Shown piece by piece: positions 1-6,747 of a DNA stretch of 7,059 bases. A program made the translations under genes and the position numbers. This DNA comes from Oscillospiraceae bacterium. GTDB taxonomy: Bacteria; Bacillota; Clostridia; Oscillospirales; Oscillospiraceae. The stretch spans positions 1-7,059 of the forward strand of contig JAFPTE010000202.1 of assembly GCA_017400415.1 (NCBI GenBank). Reading direction: 5' to 3'. Numbering within the stretch: the first letter of the stretch is position 1; each line of letters starts with the position of its first letter. The notes below the pieces were generated by a model, which was not told the DNA's origin, did no database searches, and worked only from the letters and a program-made list of their open reading frames with translations.

Positions 1-184
1 CGCCGTCTATCTCCCCGGCGTAGTAGCCCCACTTTTTGAGCCGCTCCTGGACCTGCTTCACGGTCTGCCCCACGCTCCCCCGCTGATAGCTCTCCGCCCG
101 GGCAGAGCGGGTCACCAGGGAGATAATCAGGATATTTACGGTAAAAAGCACCGCCAAAGCCAGAATAATCTTACGTTTTCTCAT
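1..184 (-). CDS. sleB: Spore cortex-lytic enzyme SleB-like, N-terminal part (runs off left edge)
   Basis: Only the first 61 codons are in the window. Residues 1-5 are basic (MRKRK), residues 6-24 are a hydrophobic stretch, and TRSARA at 25-30 could end in a signal-peptidase site, so the protein is predicted to be exported. From about residue 33 the sequence matches the start of a peptidoglycan-binding type 1 domain (YQRGSVGQTVKQVQERLKKW followed by GYYAGEIDG), the same layout as the N-terminus of Bacillus SleB. In that family a C-terminal hydrolase domain, a lytic transglycosylase acting on cortex muramic-lactam, follows; it lies outside the window. The ATG at 184 has GGAGG five bases upstream (190-194), and this ribosome site lies inside the last codons of gerAB. 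The 14-base overlap with gerAB, in an operon of germination genes, favours SleB over another hydrolase with the same binding domain, but the catalytic part is not visible. Confidence 0.72.
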   Translation of the reverse strand, partial: MRKRKIILALAVLFTVNILIISLVTRSARAESYQRGSVGQTVKQVQERLKKWGYYAGEIDG

Positions 185-1184
185 TTTTTCCTCCAAAAAG
201 TACGCCCAGGGGCAGATACACATAGCACACCCCGGCGTTTATCAACGGGGCCGGGCCCAGGGCAAATTCCGGCGCACCGGCGAAAAGGCAGCCCACGGCC
301 ATGGGCCCCAGGGCACAGAAAAGGTCCGGCCCGGGCCCCCGGAGCCTGGGAAGGGCCAGGCTCAGAGCCCGCCTTGCCAGGGCGGCCAGCAGGGCAAGGG
401 CCGCAAAGTCCGTCACAATCCACACCGCCACCGCCAAAGCGTCCACCCGGGTATCGGACCCCAGCACCTCCATGTCCCGCACAAGGGTCATGGCCGGGTC
501 CCGGACCTGGGAGGCCATGCCGGGGGACAGGGCCCCTACGGTGAGAAGGGTCATGGCGCAGCCCAGGGCGGCGGTCAGCAGGGACCGGAGGCCCGGCCGC
601 CGCACCTCCTCCCCGTCCCCCCGGAGGGCCGCCTCCGCAAGCCACAGGCCCGAGGGGGCGATGACCGGCACCAGCCCCCACAGGACACCGGGGGAGAACT
701 CCTCCCGGGGCAGGAGCCAGCCGGGGCTGACCTTGGCCAGGTTGAATAAGAAAATAAAGGCCATTGCTGAGGCCAGAAAGGGCAGCACCAGCCGGGCAGC
801 CCGGTACAGGCTCACCTGCCTGCCCCGGAGGGTTACAAGCACCGCCAGGGCGGTTACAATTATAAATATATAGGGCTTCGTTTCCGGATACACGGCCTGG
901 CAGAGCCGCTCCGCCGCCGCCCGGGATATTACCCCGGCGTAAAAGCAGAGCCACAGGGCCAGGGGCAGGGCCAGAGCCGGAGGCATTTTCCCGCCCCGGC
1001 GGCTGCACACCCTGCCTGCCGCACCGCCCAGCGCCCAGGAGACCGGCAGGGCCAGCACCGTCACCAAAAAGGCCCAGGAGCCGGAGGCGCGGAGGGCGGA
1101 GCCCGGCAGGAGCCTGCCCAGGGGGGACAGGGAGGCCACGAAGCACAGGGCCAGGGCCCGGTTACGGTCCCGTTTCACGCACAT
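171..1184 (-). CDS. gerAB: Spore germination receptor permease subunit, GerAB family
   Basis: A 337-residue, very hydrophobic polytopic membrane protein of the spore-germination permease family (APC transporter superfamily), which forms the B subunit of germinant receptors in the inner spore membrane and is linked to germinant recognition. Typical B subunits have about 10 membrane segments and 360-370 residues, so this one is slightly short. Membrane-like stretches are visible around residues 36-58, 68-86, 103-119, 131-150, 165-186, 200-219, 247-270 and 286-330. The family-like region is VSLYRAARLVLPFL (124-137), followed by a hydrophobic helix and the WLLP element (156-159). The N-terminal 35 residues are poorly conserved. 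The ATG at 1184 is preferred over a TTG at 1202 because GGGAGGG lies just upstream; a GTG at 1178 is also possible. The start lies inside the end of gerAC (23-base overlap) and the end overlaps sleB by 14 bases, which implies coupled translation. Assignment rests on hydropathy, the partial motif and the operon. Confidence 0.85.
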   Translation of the reverse strand: MCVKRDRNRALALCFVASLSPLGRLLPGSALRASGSWAFLVTVLALPVSWALGGAAGRVCSRRGGKMPPALALPLALWLCFYAGVISRAAAERLCQAVYPETKPYIFIIVTALAVLVTLRGRQVSLYRAARLVLPFLASAMAFIFLFNLAKVSPGWLLPREEFSPGVLWGLVPVIAPSGLWLAEAALRGDGEEVRRPGLRSLLTAALGCAMTLLTVGALSPGMASQVRDPAMTLVRDMEVLGSDTRVDALAVAVWIVTDFAALALLAALARRALSLALPRLRGPGPDLFCALGPMAVGCLFAGAPEFALGPAPLINAGVCYVYLPLGVLFGGKNEKT

Positions 1185-1776
1185 CCGCCCTCCCGTCCGC
1201 AAAGAGCAGCACCTCGCCCGCAGGCTCCGGGCCGCCCTCCCAGCCTATGCACACCAGGGTGCAATTCCCCCGCTCCTGCAGAAGGGCCGCCGCCCGGCCC
1301 AGGGCGGTGCTCCGCAGGGAGAAGGTCTTTTTCATAAGGGCCAGCTCCGAGGAAAGGTCCCGGTCCTCCTCCGCCGCCCTTTCCAGCATTTCTCCGGCGC
1401 TGCCGGCGGTGAAGTATACCTCCATGCCCAGCCGCAGCTCCGGGTCCCGGGCCCACAGGTCCGTTATCTCCCCCAGGGCGGAGGCGGCATCTGTGCTTAC
1501 GATGAGCCTTGCCACATGGTGCAGGCTCACCTGGCCGCCCCGGGGCACGGCCCGCAGGGCCTCCACCGCCCGGGCGACGGTCTCCCCGGAGGCGGAAAGG
1601 CACCGGGCCGGGGTCTCCTGGCCGGGGGCGGTCAGGGCCGTGACGGTGTACTCCTCCCCGGCGTCCACCGCCAGCACCACCGCCAGGTCCAGGTCCCTGG
1701 CGTCACCGGCCCGGGGGAAGAAGCTGCAGCCCGCCAGCAGAAGGCACAGGGCTGCCCCGCTTATTCTTTTTGCCAC
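1162..1776 (-). CDS. gerAC: Spore germination receptor lipoprotein, GerAC family, short form
   Basis: A 204-residue predicted lipoprotein. A short signal peptide ends in the lipobox LAGC (14-17), so Cys17 should be lipidated and the protein anchored outside the inner spore membrane beside the A and B subunits. The GerAC N-terminal domain is recognisable: DLDLAVVLAVDAGEEYTVTA near 28-47, SASGETVARAVEALRAVPRG near 61-80, HHVARLIVS near 86-94, and LWARDPELRLGMEVYFTAG near 107-125. The protein ends after GEVLLFADGRADVRETGP, which matches the end of the first half of the family. Family members are usually about 370-400 residues, so the C-terminal half is absent. No remnant follows because gerAB starts within this gene. 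The usual GCWD after the lipobox is GCSF here. The GTG start at 1776 lies 16 bases inside the end of gerAA; AGGAGG (1790-1795) is 13 bases upstream, a long spacing, but no ATG is available in frame. The overlapping genes on both sides argue against a recent truncation. Confidence 0.86.
   Translation of the reverse strand: MAKRISGAALCLLLAGCSFFPRAGDARDLDLAVVLAVDAGEEYTVTALTAPGQETPARCLSASGETVARAVEALRAVPRGGQVSLHHVARLIVSTDAASALGEITDLWARDPELRLGMEVYFTAGSAGEMLERAAEEDRDLSSELALMKKTFSLRSTALGRAAALLQERGNCTLVCIGWEGGPEPAGEVLLFADGRADVRETGP
1188..1194 (-). promoter_or_regulatory. Ribosome binding site of gerAB inside the end of gerAC
   Basis: On the minus strand GGGAGGG lies three bases before the ATG at 1184 and nine bases before a GTG at 1178. 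It favours one of these two starts over the TTG at 1202, which would lie upstream of the site. The site falls within the last codons of gerAC, so ribosomes finishing gerAC would already cover it, consistent with translational coupling. Confidence 0.6.
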
Positions 1777-3191
1777 AGGTCCGGGTCCGCCTCCTTCTTC
1801 CGCCGCATGGAAATGCGGAAAAGGGCCCGCTCCGCCCTGCCGGGGGGCTCAAAGGGGCTCATATAGGGCATGCTCAGGCTGGTGAGGCCCGCCAGGTGGT
1901 AGAGGGTCAGGCACAGGCCCAGGGAGATGCCGAACATGCCCAGAAAGGACGCCAGGGCCACCAGGCCGAAGCGCACCAGGCGCAGGGCGGCGGACATATC
2001 CCGGGAGGGGATGGCGTAAGCGGCGATGCCGCTGAGGGCCACGGAGACCACCACCAGGGGGCTCACCACCCGGGCCTCCACGGCGCTCTGGCCCACGATA
2101 AGGGCCCCTACGATGGACACGGTGGAGCCCACGGGGCTGGGGAGCCGGAGGCCCGCCTCCTCCACCAGGTCAAAGGCCAGCAGCATGAAGATGACCTCCA
2201 GGGCCGTGGGGAAGGGCACGAAGCGCTTTGCGTCGATAATGGACTGCATGAGCCCCACAGGCAGCATCTCCCGGTGAAACACGGCCATGGCCACGTAAAA
2301 GGCCGGGGTCACCACCGCCAGAAGGGCCGCAAAGTAGCGCATGAGGGTGGTCAGAGAGGCGGGGATAAAGTGCTGGGCGTTATCCTCCGGGGCCTTCATA
2401 AGCTGGGAGAAGGTGACGGGCACCAGAAAGGCCATAGGCAGCCCCTCCGCCAGAACGGCAACTCTGCCCTCCAGCAGGTTCAGGGCGGTCTTGTCCGGCC
2501 GCTCCGTGACCATGGTCTGGGGGAAGGGGGACAGGGGGCAGTCCGCCAGATTCTCCTCAAAGACGGCGGCGGACAGGGCGGCCTCCGTTTTTATGCTCTC
2601 CAGCCGCCGGACCGTCTCCTCCGCCAGCCGGGGCCCTGGGCCATCCCCCAGCCACAGAACCGCCGCCGGGGTGGGGGCGAAGGTGCCCACCTGTATCTCA
2701 CGGACCTGCAGGTCCGCCCTTTTGATACGGCGGCGCACCAGGGCCGTGTTCACCCGCAGGGTCTCCGTAAAGGCGTCCCGGCTGCCCTTCAGGACCTTCT
2801 CCTCCTTGGTGGCCTCCACGGAGCGCCTTTCCCCGCTCTTCACCTCCGCCGTCAGGGCACGGCCGCCCCGCACAAGGGCGCAGCAGCCCTCCAGAAGGTC
2901 CGCCGCCGTCTCCGCTGCGGTCCGGCGGTCACGGACCTGGGCGCCGGAAAGGCCGCCCCGGGCGGCCAGGTCAAAGCAGGACTCCCAGGCGAGCTCTTCC
3001 GGGAACCGCTGCCGGTCACCCAGGGGCTCCAGGACCTGTCTTGCCAGCTCCGCCGTGCTCACAAGGCCGTCAATATACATTATGCGGCACTGCCGGCCGC
3101 CCACGCCGCCGAAGGTCACGATCCGGCTGCAGAAATCGTCGCTGCCGGTGAAAAGGGCCTCGATTTCCCCGGCCAAATCCGCTTTTTTCAA
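1761..3191 (-). CDS. gerAA: Spore germination receptor subunit A, GerAA family
   Basis: A 476-residue protein close to the usual family length (about 480 in Bacillus GerAA). It is the A subunit of the germinant receptor in the inner spore membrane; in the family this subunit assembles the receptor and, in recent work on Bacillus GerA, is proposed to form a ligand-gated ion channel. The soluble N-terminal domain covers about residues 1-235. It contains MYIDGLVST (38-46) and the strongly conserved segment KGSRDAFTETLRVNTALVRR (135-154) followed by RIKRADLQ. The membrane part begins at EGRVAVLAEGLPMAFLVPVT (241-260) and has hydrophobic segments near 283-305, 328-345, 355-395 and 403-433. Other family hallmarks are FPTALEVIFMLLAFDLVEEA (327-346), LRLPSPVGSTVSIVGALIVG (348-367) and AYAIP (391-395). 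The start is TTG at 3191: AGGGGG lies seven bases upstream (3199-3204), and an in-frame stop a little further upstream excludes a longer protein. It is the first gene of the ger operon and overlaps gerAC by 16 bases. Confidence 0.96.
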   Translation of the reverse strand: MKKADLAGEIEALFTGSDDFCSRIVTFGGVGGRQCRIMYIDGLVSTAELARQVLEPLGDRQRFPEELAWESCFDLAARGGLSGAQVRDRRTAAETAADLLEGCCALVRGGRALTAEVKSGERRSVEATKEEKVLKGSRDAFTETLRVNTALVRRRIKRADLQVREIQVGTFAPTPAAVLWLGDGPGPRLAEETVRRLESIKTEAALSAAVFEENLADCPLSPFPQTMVTERPDKTALNLLEGRVAVLAEGLPMAFLVPVTFSQLMKAPEDNAQHFIPASLTTLMRYFAALLAVVTPAFYVAMAVFHREMLPVGLMQSIIDAKRFVPFPTALEVIFMLLAFDLVEEAGLRLPSPVGSTVSIVGALIVGQSAVEARVVSPLVVVSVALSGIAAYAIPSRDMSAALRLVRFGLVALASFLGMFGISLGLCLTLYHLAGLTSLSMPYMSPFEPPGRAERALFRISMRRKKEADPDLWQKE

Positions 3192-3213
3192 GCTCTCGCC
3201 CCCTCTTTGGGCT

Positions 3214-3242
3214 TAGTCTGCCGGAAAGCGGGCAAAAAATAC
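3214..3242 (-). promoter_or_regulatory. Candidate sigma-G-like promoter of the ger operon
   Basis: On the minus strand GTATT (3242-3238) is followed after 17 bases by CAGACTA (3220-3214). The Bacillus sigma-G consensus is roughly GHATR, about 18 bases, then CATWHTA, so this fits 4 of 5 and 6 of 7 positions. Transcription would start near 3207, giving a leader of about 16 bases that contains the AGGGGG ribosome site of gerAA. Germinant-receptor operons are known to be made in the forespore under sigma-G, which is the functional reason to look here. The match is by eye, the spacing is one base short, and a match of this quality can occur by chance. Confidence 0.38.
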
Positions 3243-3271
3243 TTGCTTTATGGCGGATAATATTGTATATT
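3243..3271 (+). promoter_or_regulatory. Sigma-A type promoter of the pheS-pheT operon
   Basis: TTGCTT (3243-3248) and TATATT (3266-3271) are separated by exactly 17 bases, close to the housekeeping consensus TTGACA-17-TATAAT. An A-rich run (3234-3240) precedes the -35 box. The expected start of transcription is near 3278, giving a leader of about 41 bases before the pheS ATG. Such a short leader leaves no room for a T-box or attenuator. The whole element sits in an AT-rich patch of an otherwise GC-rich window. Confidence 0.62.
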
Positions 3272-3272
3272 A
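3258..3272. repeat. Perfect inverted repeat overlapping the pheS -10 box
   Basis: TAATAT, a three-base centre TGT, then ATATTA: the two 6-base arms are exact reverse complements. The right arm includes most of the predicted pheS -10 box (3266-3271). A dyad at this position could be a repressor operator, but all-A/T arms occur easily by chance in an AT-rich promoter. The repeat itself is certain; a function is speculative. Confidence 0.45.
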
Positions 3273-3318
3273 GTAAGTTGAAGGACCATATTTAAACCGT
3301 TATTACGGAGATGATTTA

Positions 3319-4344
3319 ATGAAGGAAGCACTTAAAAAGATCAAGGAGGAGGCCCTGGGCGCCCTCTCCGCCGTCACAGGCCAGCAGGAGCTGGAGGACC
3401 TGAGGGTCCGTTACCTGGGCAAAAAGGGCGAGATGACCGCCATCCTCAAGCAGATGGGCGGACTCCCCGCCGAAGAACGGCCCGTTATGGGCCAGCTGGC
3501 CAACGAGGTCAGAGCCGCCATTGAGGCGAAAATCGCCGAGACCAAGGCCGCCGTTGAGGCCATGGCCCTGGAAAAGAAGCTGGAAAGCGAGCGCATCGAC
3601 GTGACCATGCCCGGCAGGAAGAGCGAGCTGGGCCACCGCCACCCCATGTACATCGCCCTGGACGAGATGAAGGATATCTTCATCGGCATGGGCTTCGAGA
3701 TACTGGAGGGCCCGGAGATCGAGGAGAGCGTCTATAACTTTGACCGCCTCAACACCGACGAGGGCCACCCCAGCCGTGACTGGAGCGACACCTTCTATTT
3801 TACCGAGGACAGCACCCTCCTGCTCCGCACCCAGACCAGCGGCATGCAGATCCACGCCATGGAGAGCCGGGACCTGCCCATCCGCATCGTGGCCCCGGGC
3901 AGAGTTTACCGGAAGGACGAGGTGGACGCCACCCACAGCCCCATGTTCCACCAGATTGAGGGTCTTGTCATTGACGAGGGCATCACCATGGCGGACCTGA
4001 AGGGCACCCTGAACACCGTGGCGGAAAAGCTCTTCGGCAAGGGCACCGTCACCCGGTTCCGTCCCCACCACTTCCCCTTCACGGAGCCCAGCTGCGAGGT
4101 GGACGTTCAGTGCCACGAGTGCGGCGGCAAGGGCTGCCGGGTCTGCAAGGGCGAGGGCTGGATTGAGCTGCTGGGCGCCGGAATGGTGCACCCCAGGGTG
4201 CTGGAAATGAGCGGCATCGACCCGGAGAAGTACTCCGGCTGGGCCTTCGGCTTCGGCCTGGAGCGCACCGCCATGCGCCGGTTCAACATTACGGACCTGC
4301 GGCTTATCTTTGAAAACGATATCCGTTTTCTTAAGCAGTTTTAA
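3319..4344 (+). CDS. pheS: Phenylalanine--tRNA ligase alpha subunit
   Basis: The 341-residue catalytic subunit of the cytoplasmic alpha2beta2 phenylalanyl-tRNA synthetase, a class II enzyme that charges tRNA-Phe with phenylalanine using ATP. Residues 1-90 form the helical, coiled-coil tRNA-contacting arm. The catalytic core starts at GHRHPMY (105-111), with motif 1 around GFEILEGPEIEE (125-136). Motif 2 is in the region of RIVAPGRVYRKDEVDATHSP (189-208) with FHQIEGL (210-216). HHFPFTEPS is at 250-258 and motif 3 is GFGLERTAM (311-319). Ala309 in WAFGFG corresponds to Ala294 of the E. coli enzyme, which sets the size of the phenylalanine pocket, so a normal pocket is expected. Residues 265-276 contain a CX2CX4CX2C cluster, an insertion known in many Gram-positive PheS proteins. 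The ATG at 3319 has GGAG (3307-3310) eight bases upstream. pheT follows after 14 bases. Confidence 0.99.
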   Translation: MKEALKKIKEEALGALSAVTGQQELEDLRVRYLGKKGEMTAILKQMGGLPAEERPVMGQLANEVRAAIEAKIAETKAAVEAMALEKKLESERIDVTMPGRKSELGHRHPMYIALDEMKDIFIGMGFEILEGPEIEESVYNFDRLNTDEGHPSRDWSDTFYFTEDSTLLLRTQTSGMQIHAMESRDLPIRIVAPGRVYRKDEVDATHSPMFHQIEGLVIDEGITMADLKGTLNTVAEKLFGKGTVTRFRPHHFPFTEPSCEVDVQCHECGGKGCRVCKGEGWIELLGAGMVHPRVLEMSGIDPEKYSGWAFGFGLERTAMRRFNITDLRLIFENDIRFLKQF

Positions 4345-4358
4345 GGAGGGAGACAGAA

Positions 4359-6746
4359 ATGATACTTTCCAGAAAATGGCTTGACGAGTTCACGGACGTC
4401 TCCGCCGTTCCGAACCGTGAGTTCTGCGAAAAGCTCACCCTGACGGGCTCCAAGGTGGAGACCTGGGAGTGCAGCTGGGACAAGATACAGAACGTTGTGG
4501 TGGGCCGGGTCACCGCCATGGACCGCCACCCGAATTCCGACCACCTCTGGGTCTGCCAGGTGGACGTGGGGGCCGAGAGCCTCCAGATAGTCACCGGCGC
4601 CCAGAACGTGAAGGCCGGGGACCTGGTGCCTGTGGCAAAGGACCACAGCCTGCTGCCCGGCGGCAAGAGGATTGAAAAGGGCGAGCTCCGGGGCGTTGAG
4701 AGCTGCGGCATGCTCTGCTCCCTGGGCGAGCTGGGTCTGGACACCCACGACTTCCCGGACGCCATTGAGGACGGCATCTGGATAATCACCGAGGACGCAA
4801 AGCCCGGTGACGATATCCGGTACCTTATGAACGCCGACGACACCCAGGTGGAATTCGAGATTACCCCCAACCGGCCGGACTGTCTCTCCGTCATCGGCCT
4901 GGCCAGGGAGGCCGCCGCCACCTTCGGCACCGAGCTTAAGCTCCACGCCCCCGTTGTGAAGGGCTCCGGCGGAAACGCCGCCCACATCGTCTCCGTCACC
5001 ATCGCCGACCCGGACCTTTGCCCCAGGTACACCGCCCGGGTGGTGAAAAACGTGAAGATAGGCCCCAGTCCCCTGTGGCTGCGCCAGCGGCTCCGGGCCG
5101 GCGGCGTGCGCCCCATCTCCAATATTGTTGACATCACCAACTATGTTATGCTGGAATACGGCCAGCCTATGCACGCCTTTGACTTCGCCTGCGTGGAGGG
5201 CGGCAAAATAATCGTCCGCCGGGCCCGGGACGGGGAGACCATCACCACCCTGGACGGCAAGCCCCACGAGCTTACAAGCTCCATGCTGTGCATCTGCGAC
5301 GAGAACAAGCCCGTCTGCGTGGCCGGCGTCATGGGCGGCGCCAACTCCGAGATAATCGGCGACACCGCCACGGTCCTCTTCGAGGCCGCCAACTTCTCCG
5401 GCCCCTCCGTACGGAAGACCGCCGTCAGGCTGGGCACCCGCACGGACTCCTCCGGCCGCTTTGAAAAGGGCCTGGACGTTATGAACACCCGGGCCGCCGT
5501 GGACAGAGCCTGCGAGCTTGTGGAAATGCTGGGCTGCGGCGAAGTGGTTGACGGGGTCGTGGACGTCTTCCCTGCGCCTCCCGCTCCCACCAGAGTGAAG
5601 CTCCGCACGGACAAGATAAACGGCCTTCTGGGCACGGATATCTCCCGGGATTTCATGGTCTCCTGCCTGGAGAAGATCGGCTTCTCCATGGACGGGGACG
5701 ACGTGATAGTACCCTCCTGGCGGGGCGACGTCTCCCATTACTCTGACCTGGCGGAGGAGGTCGCCCGGTTCTACGGGTACAATAACCTGCCCGTCACCCT
5801 CCAGGGCAGCGGCGGCTGCGTGGGCGGCTACAGCCCGGTCCAGCAGGCGGAAAACCGCCTGGGCAGCGTATGCCGTGCCTGCGGCTATTCCGAAATCATC
5901 ACCTACTCCTTCGTGTCCCCCTCCTCCCTGGACAAGATACGCACCCCGGCGGACAGCCCCCTGCGGGACACCTATAAGATTCTGAACCCCCTGGGCGAGG
6001 ACACCTCCGTCATGCGGACCCGCATCCTGCCCAGCATGCTGGATATTCTGGCCCGGAACCACGCAAACCGCAACGACGCCGTCCGGCTCTATGAGGTTGG
6101 CAAGATTTATCTGAAGCCCGGCAAGCCCACCGGCAGCCGCTACGCCTATGAGCCCAAGATTCTCTCCCTGGGCGCCTACGGCGTCGGCGAGGACTTCTTC
6201 GCCCTGAAGGGCACCGTGGAGGAGATTCTGGACGAGTTCCGCATCACCGGTGCCTCCTTCGTGGCCAAAACCGACGACGCCGCCTATCACCCGGGCCGCT
6301 GCGCCGAGATTTACGTGGGCGGCACCCTCCTGGGCATTATGGGTCAGATTCATCCCCTGACTGCAAAGAACTACGGCCTGGACCGGGAGGTCTTCGCCGC
6401 CGAGATCAGTCTGGAGGCCCTGCTCTCCTGCGCCGGACCCGCCGCCGTTTATAGGCCCCTGCCCCGGTTCCCCGCCGTCACCAGAGATATCGCCCTGGTC
6501 TGCAGACGGGACGTGACCGTGGCCGCCATTGAGGACGTCATAAAGGACGCCGCCGGCGGAATTCTGGAGAGCGTGAAGCTCTTCGACGTGTACGAGGGCC
6601 CCGGCATCCCCGCCGGCAGCCGCTCCACCGCCTATTCCCTGGCCCTGCGCTCCAAGGACGGCACCCTGACCGACACGGAGGCCGACGCCTGCATGCAGCG
6701 GGTGGTGGAGGCTCTCAGAGTCCGGCTGGGGGCGGAGCGCCGCTGA
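4359..6746 (+). CDS. pheT: Phenylalanine--tRNA ligase beta subunit
   Basis: The 795-residue beta subunit, a normal full length for bacteria. Domains in order: an N-terminal B1 segment; an OB-fold tRNA-binding domain from about residue 41 to 150 (VVVGRVTAMDRHPNSDHLWV near its start, VTGAQN in the middle); the B3/B4 editing domain from about 205 to 385; the B5 domain from about 411 to 480 (RTDKINGLLG, then SWRGDV); a catalytically inactive class II-like core to about 690; and a C-terminal ferredoxin-like anticodon-binding domain from about 697 (YRPLPRFPAVTRDIAL) to the end. The editing domain, which removes tyrosine wrongly attached to tRNA-Phe, keeps the family elements GQPMHAFD (with His272), GVMGG (323-327) and LFEAANF, so editing is probably intact. 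AGGAGG (4344-4349), nine bases before the ATG, overlaps the stop codon of pheS, so the two subunits are probably made in coupled amounts. Confidence 0.99.
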   Translation: MILSRKWLDEFTDVSAVPNREFCEKLTLTGSKVETWECSWDKIQNVVVGRVTAMDRHPNSDHLWVCQVDVGAESLQIVTGAQNVKAGDLVPVAKDHSLLPGGKRIEKGELRGVESCGMLCSLGELGLDTHDFPDAIEDGIWIITEDAKPGDDIRYLMNADDTQVEFEITPNRPDCLSVIGLAREAAATFGTELKLHAPVVKGSGGNAAHIVSVTIADPDLCPRYTARVVKNVKIGPSPLWLRQRLRAGGVRPISNIVDITNYVMLEYGQPMHAFDFACVEGGKIIVRRARDGETITTLDGKPHELTSSMLCICDENKPVCVAGVMGGANSEIIGDTATVLFEAANFSGPSVRKTAVRLGTRTDSSGRFEKGLDVMNTRAAVDRACELVEMLGCGEVVDGVVDVFPAPPAPTRVKLRTDKINGLLGTDISRDFMVSCLEKIGFSMDGDDVIVPSWRGDVSHYSDLAEEVARFYGYNNLPVTLQGSGGCVGGYSPVQQAENRLGSVCRACGYSEIITYSFVSPSSLDKIRTPADSPLRDTYKILNPLGEDTSVMRTRILPSMLDILARNHANRNDAVRLYEVGKIYLKPGKPTGSRYAYEPKILSLGAYGVGEDFFALKGTVEEILDEFRITGASFVAKTDDAAYHPGRCAEIYVGGTLLGIMGQIHPLTAKNYGLDREVFAAEISLEALLSCAGPAAVYRPLPRFPAVTRDIALVCRRDVTVAAIEDVIKDAAGGILESVKLFDVYEGPGIPAGSRSTAYSLALRSKDGTLTDTEADACMQRVVEALRVRLGAERR

Positions 6747-6747
6747 G

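Noticed and set aside
301..1885. Plus-strand open frames opposite gerAB and gerAC
   Set aside because: Arg, Ser, Pro and Ala-rich translations typical of the wrong strand of GC-rich genes; no supported start site or domain.
1770..3260. An open frame of about 500 codons on the plus strand opposite gerAA
   Set aside because: The translation is dominated by Gly, His, Gln and Arg and has no family resemblance, whereas the minus strand here encodes a clear GerAA with conserved motifs. It is a shadow of GC-rich coding sequence.
3293..3307. Small hairpin CCGT-TATT-ACGG upstream of pheS as a possible attenuator
   Set aside because: Only four base pairs with no following U run, so it is too weak for a terminator or attenuator.
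3311..3319. ATG-ATT-TAA mini-frame whose stop overlaps the pheS ATG (TAATG)
   Set aside because: The GGAG element at 3307-3310 directly abuts this ATG, leaving no spacing for initiation there, but it is correctly spaced for the pheS ATG at 3319. A two-codon leader peptide is most likely coincidental.
3316..4191. Open frame on the minus strand opposite pheS
   Set aside because: Low-complexity Ala/Leu/Gly/His translation with no motif; fully covered by pheS, which is certain.
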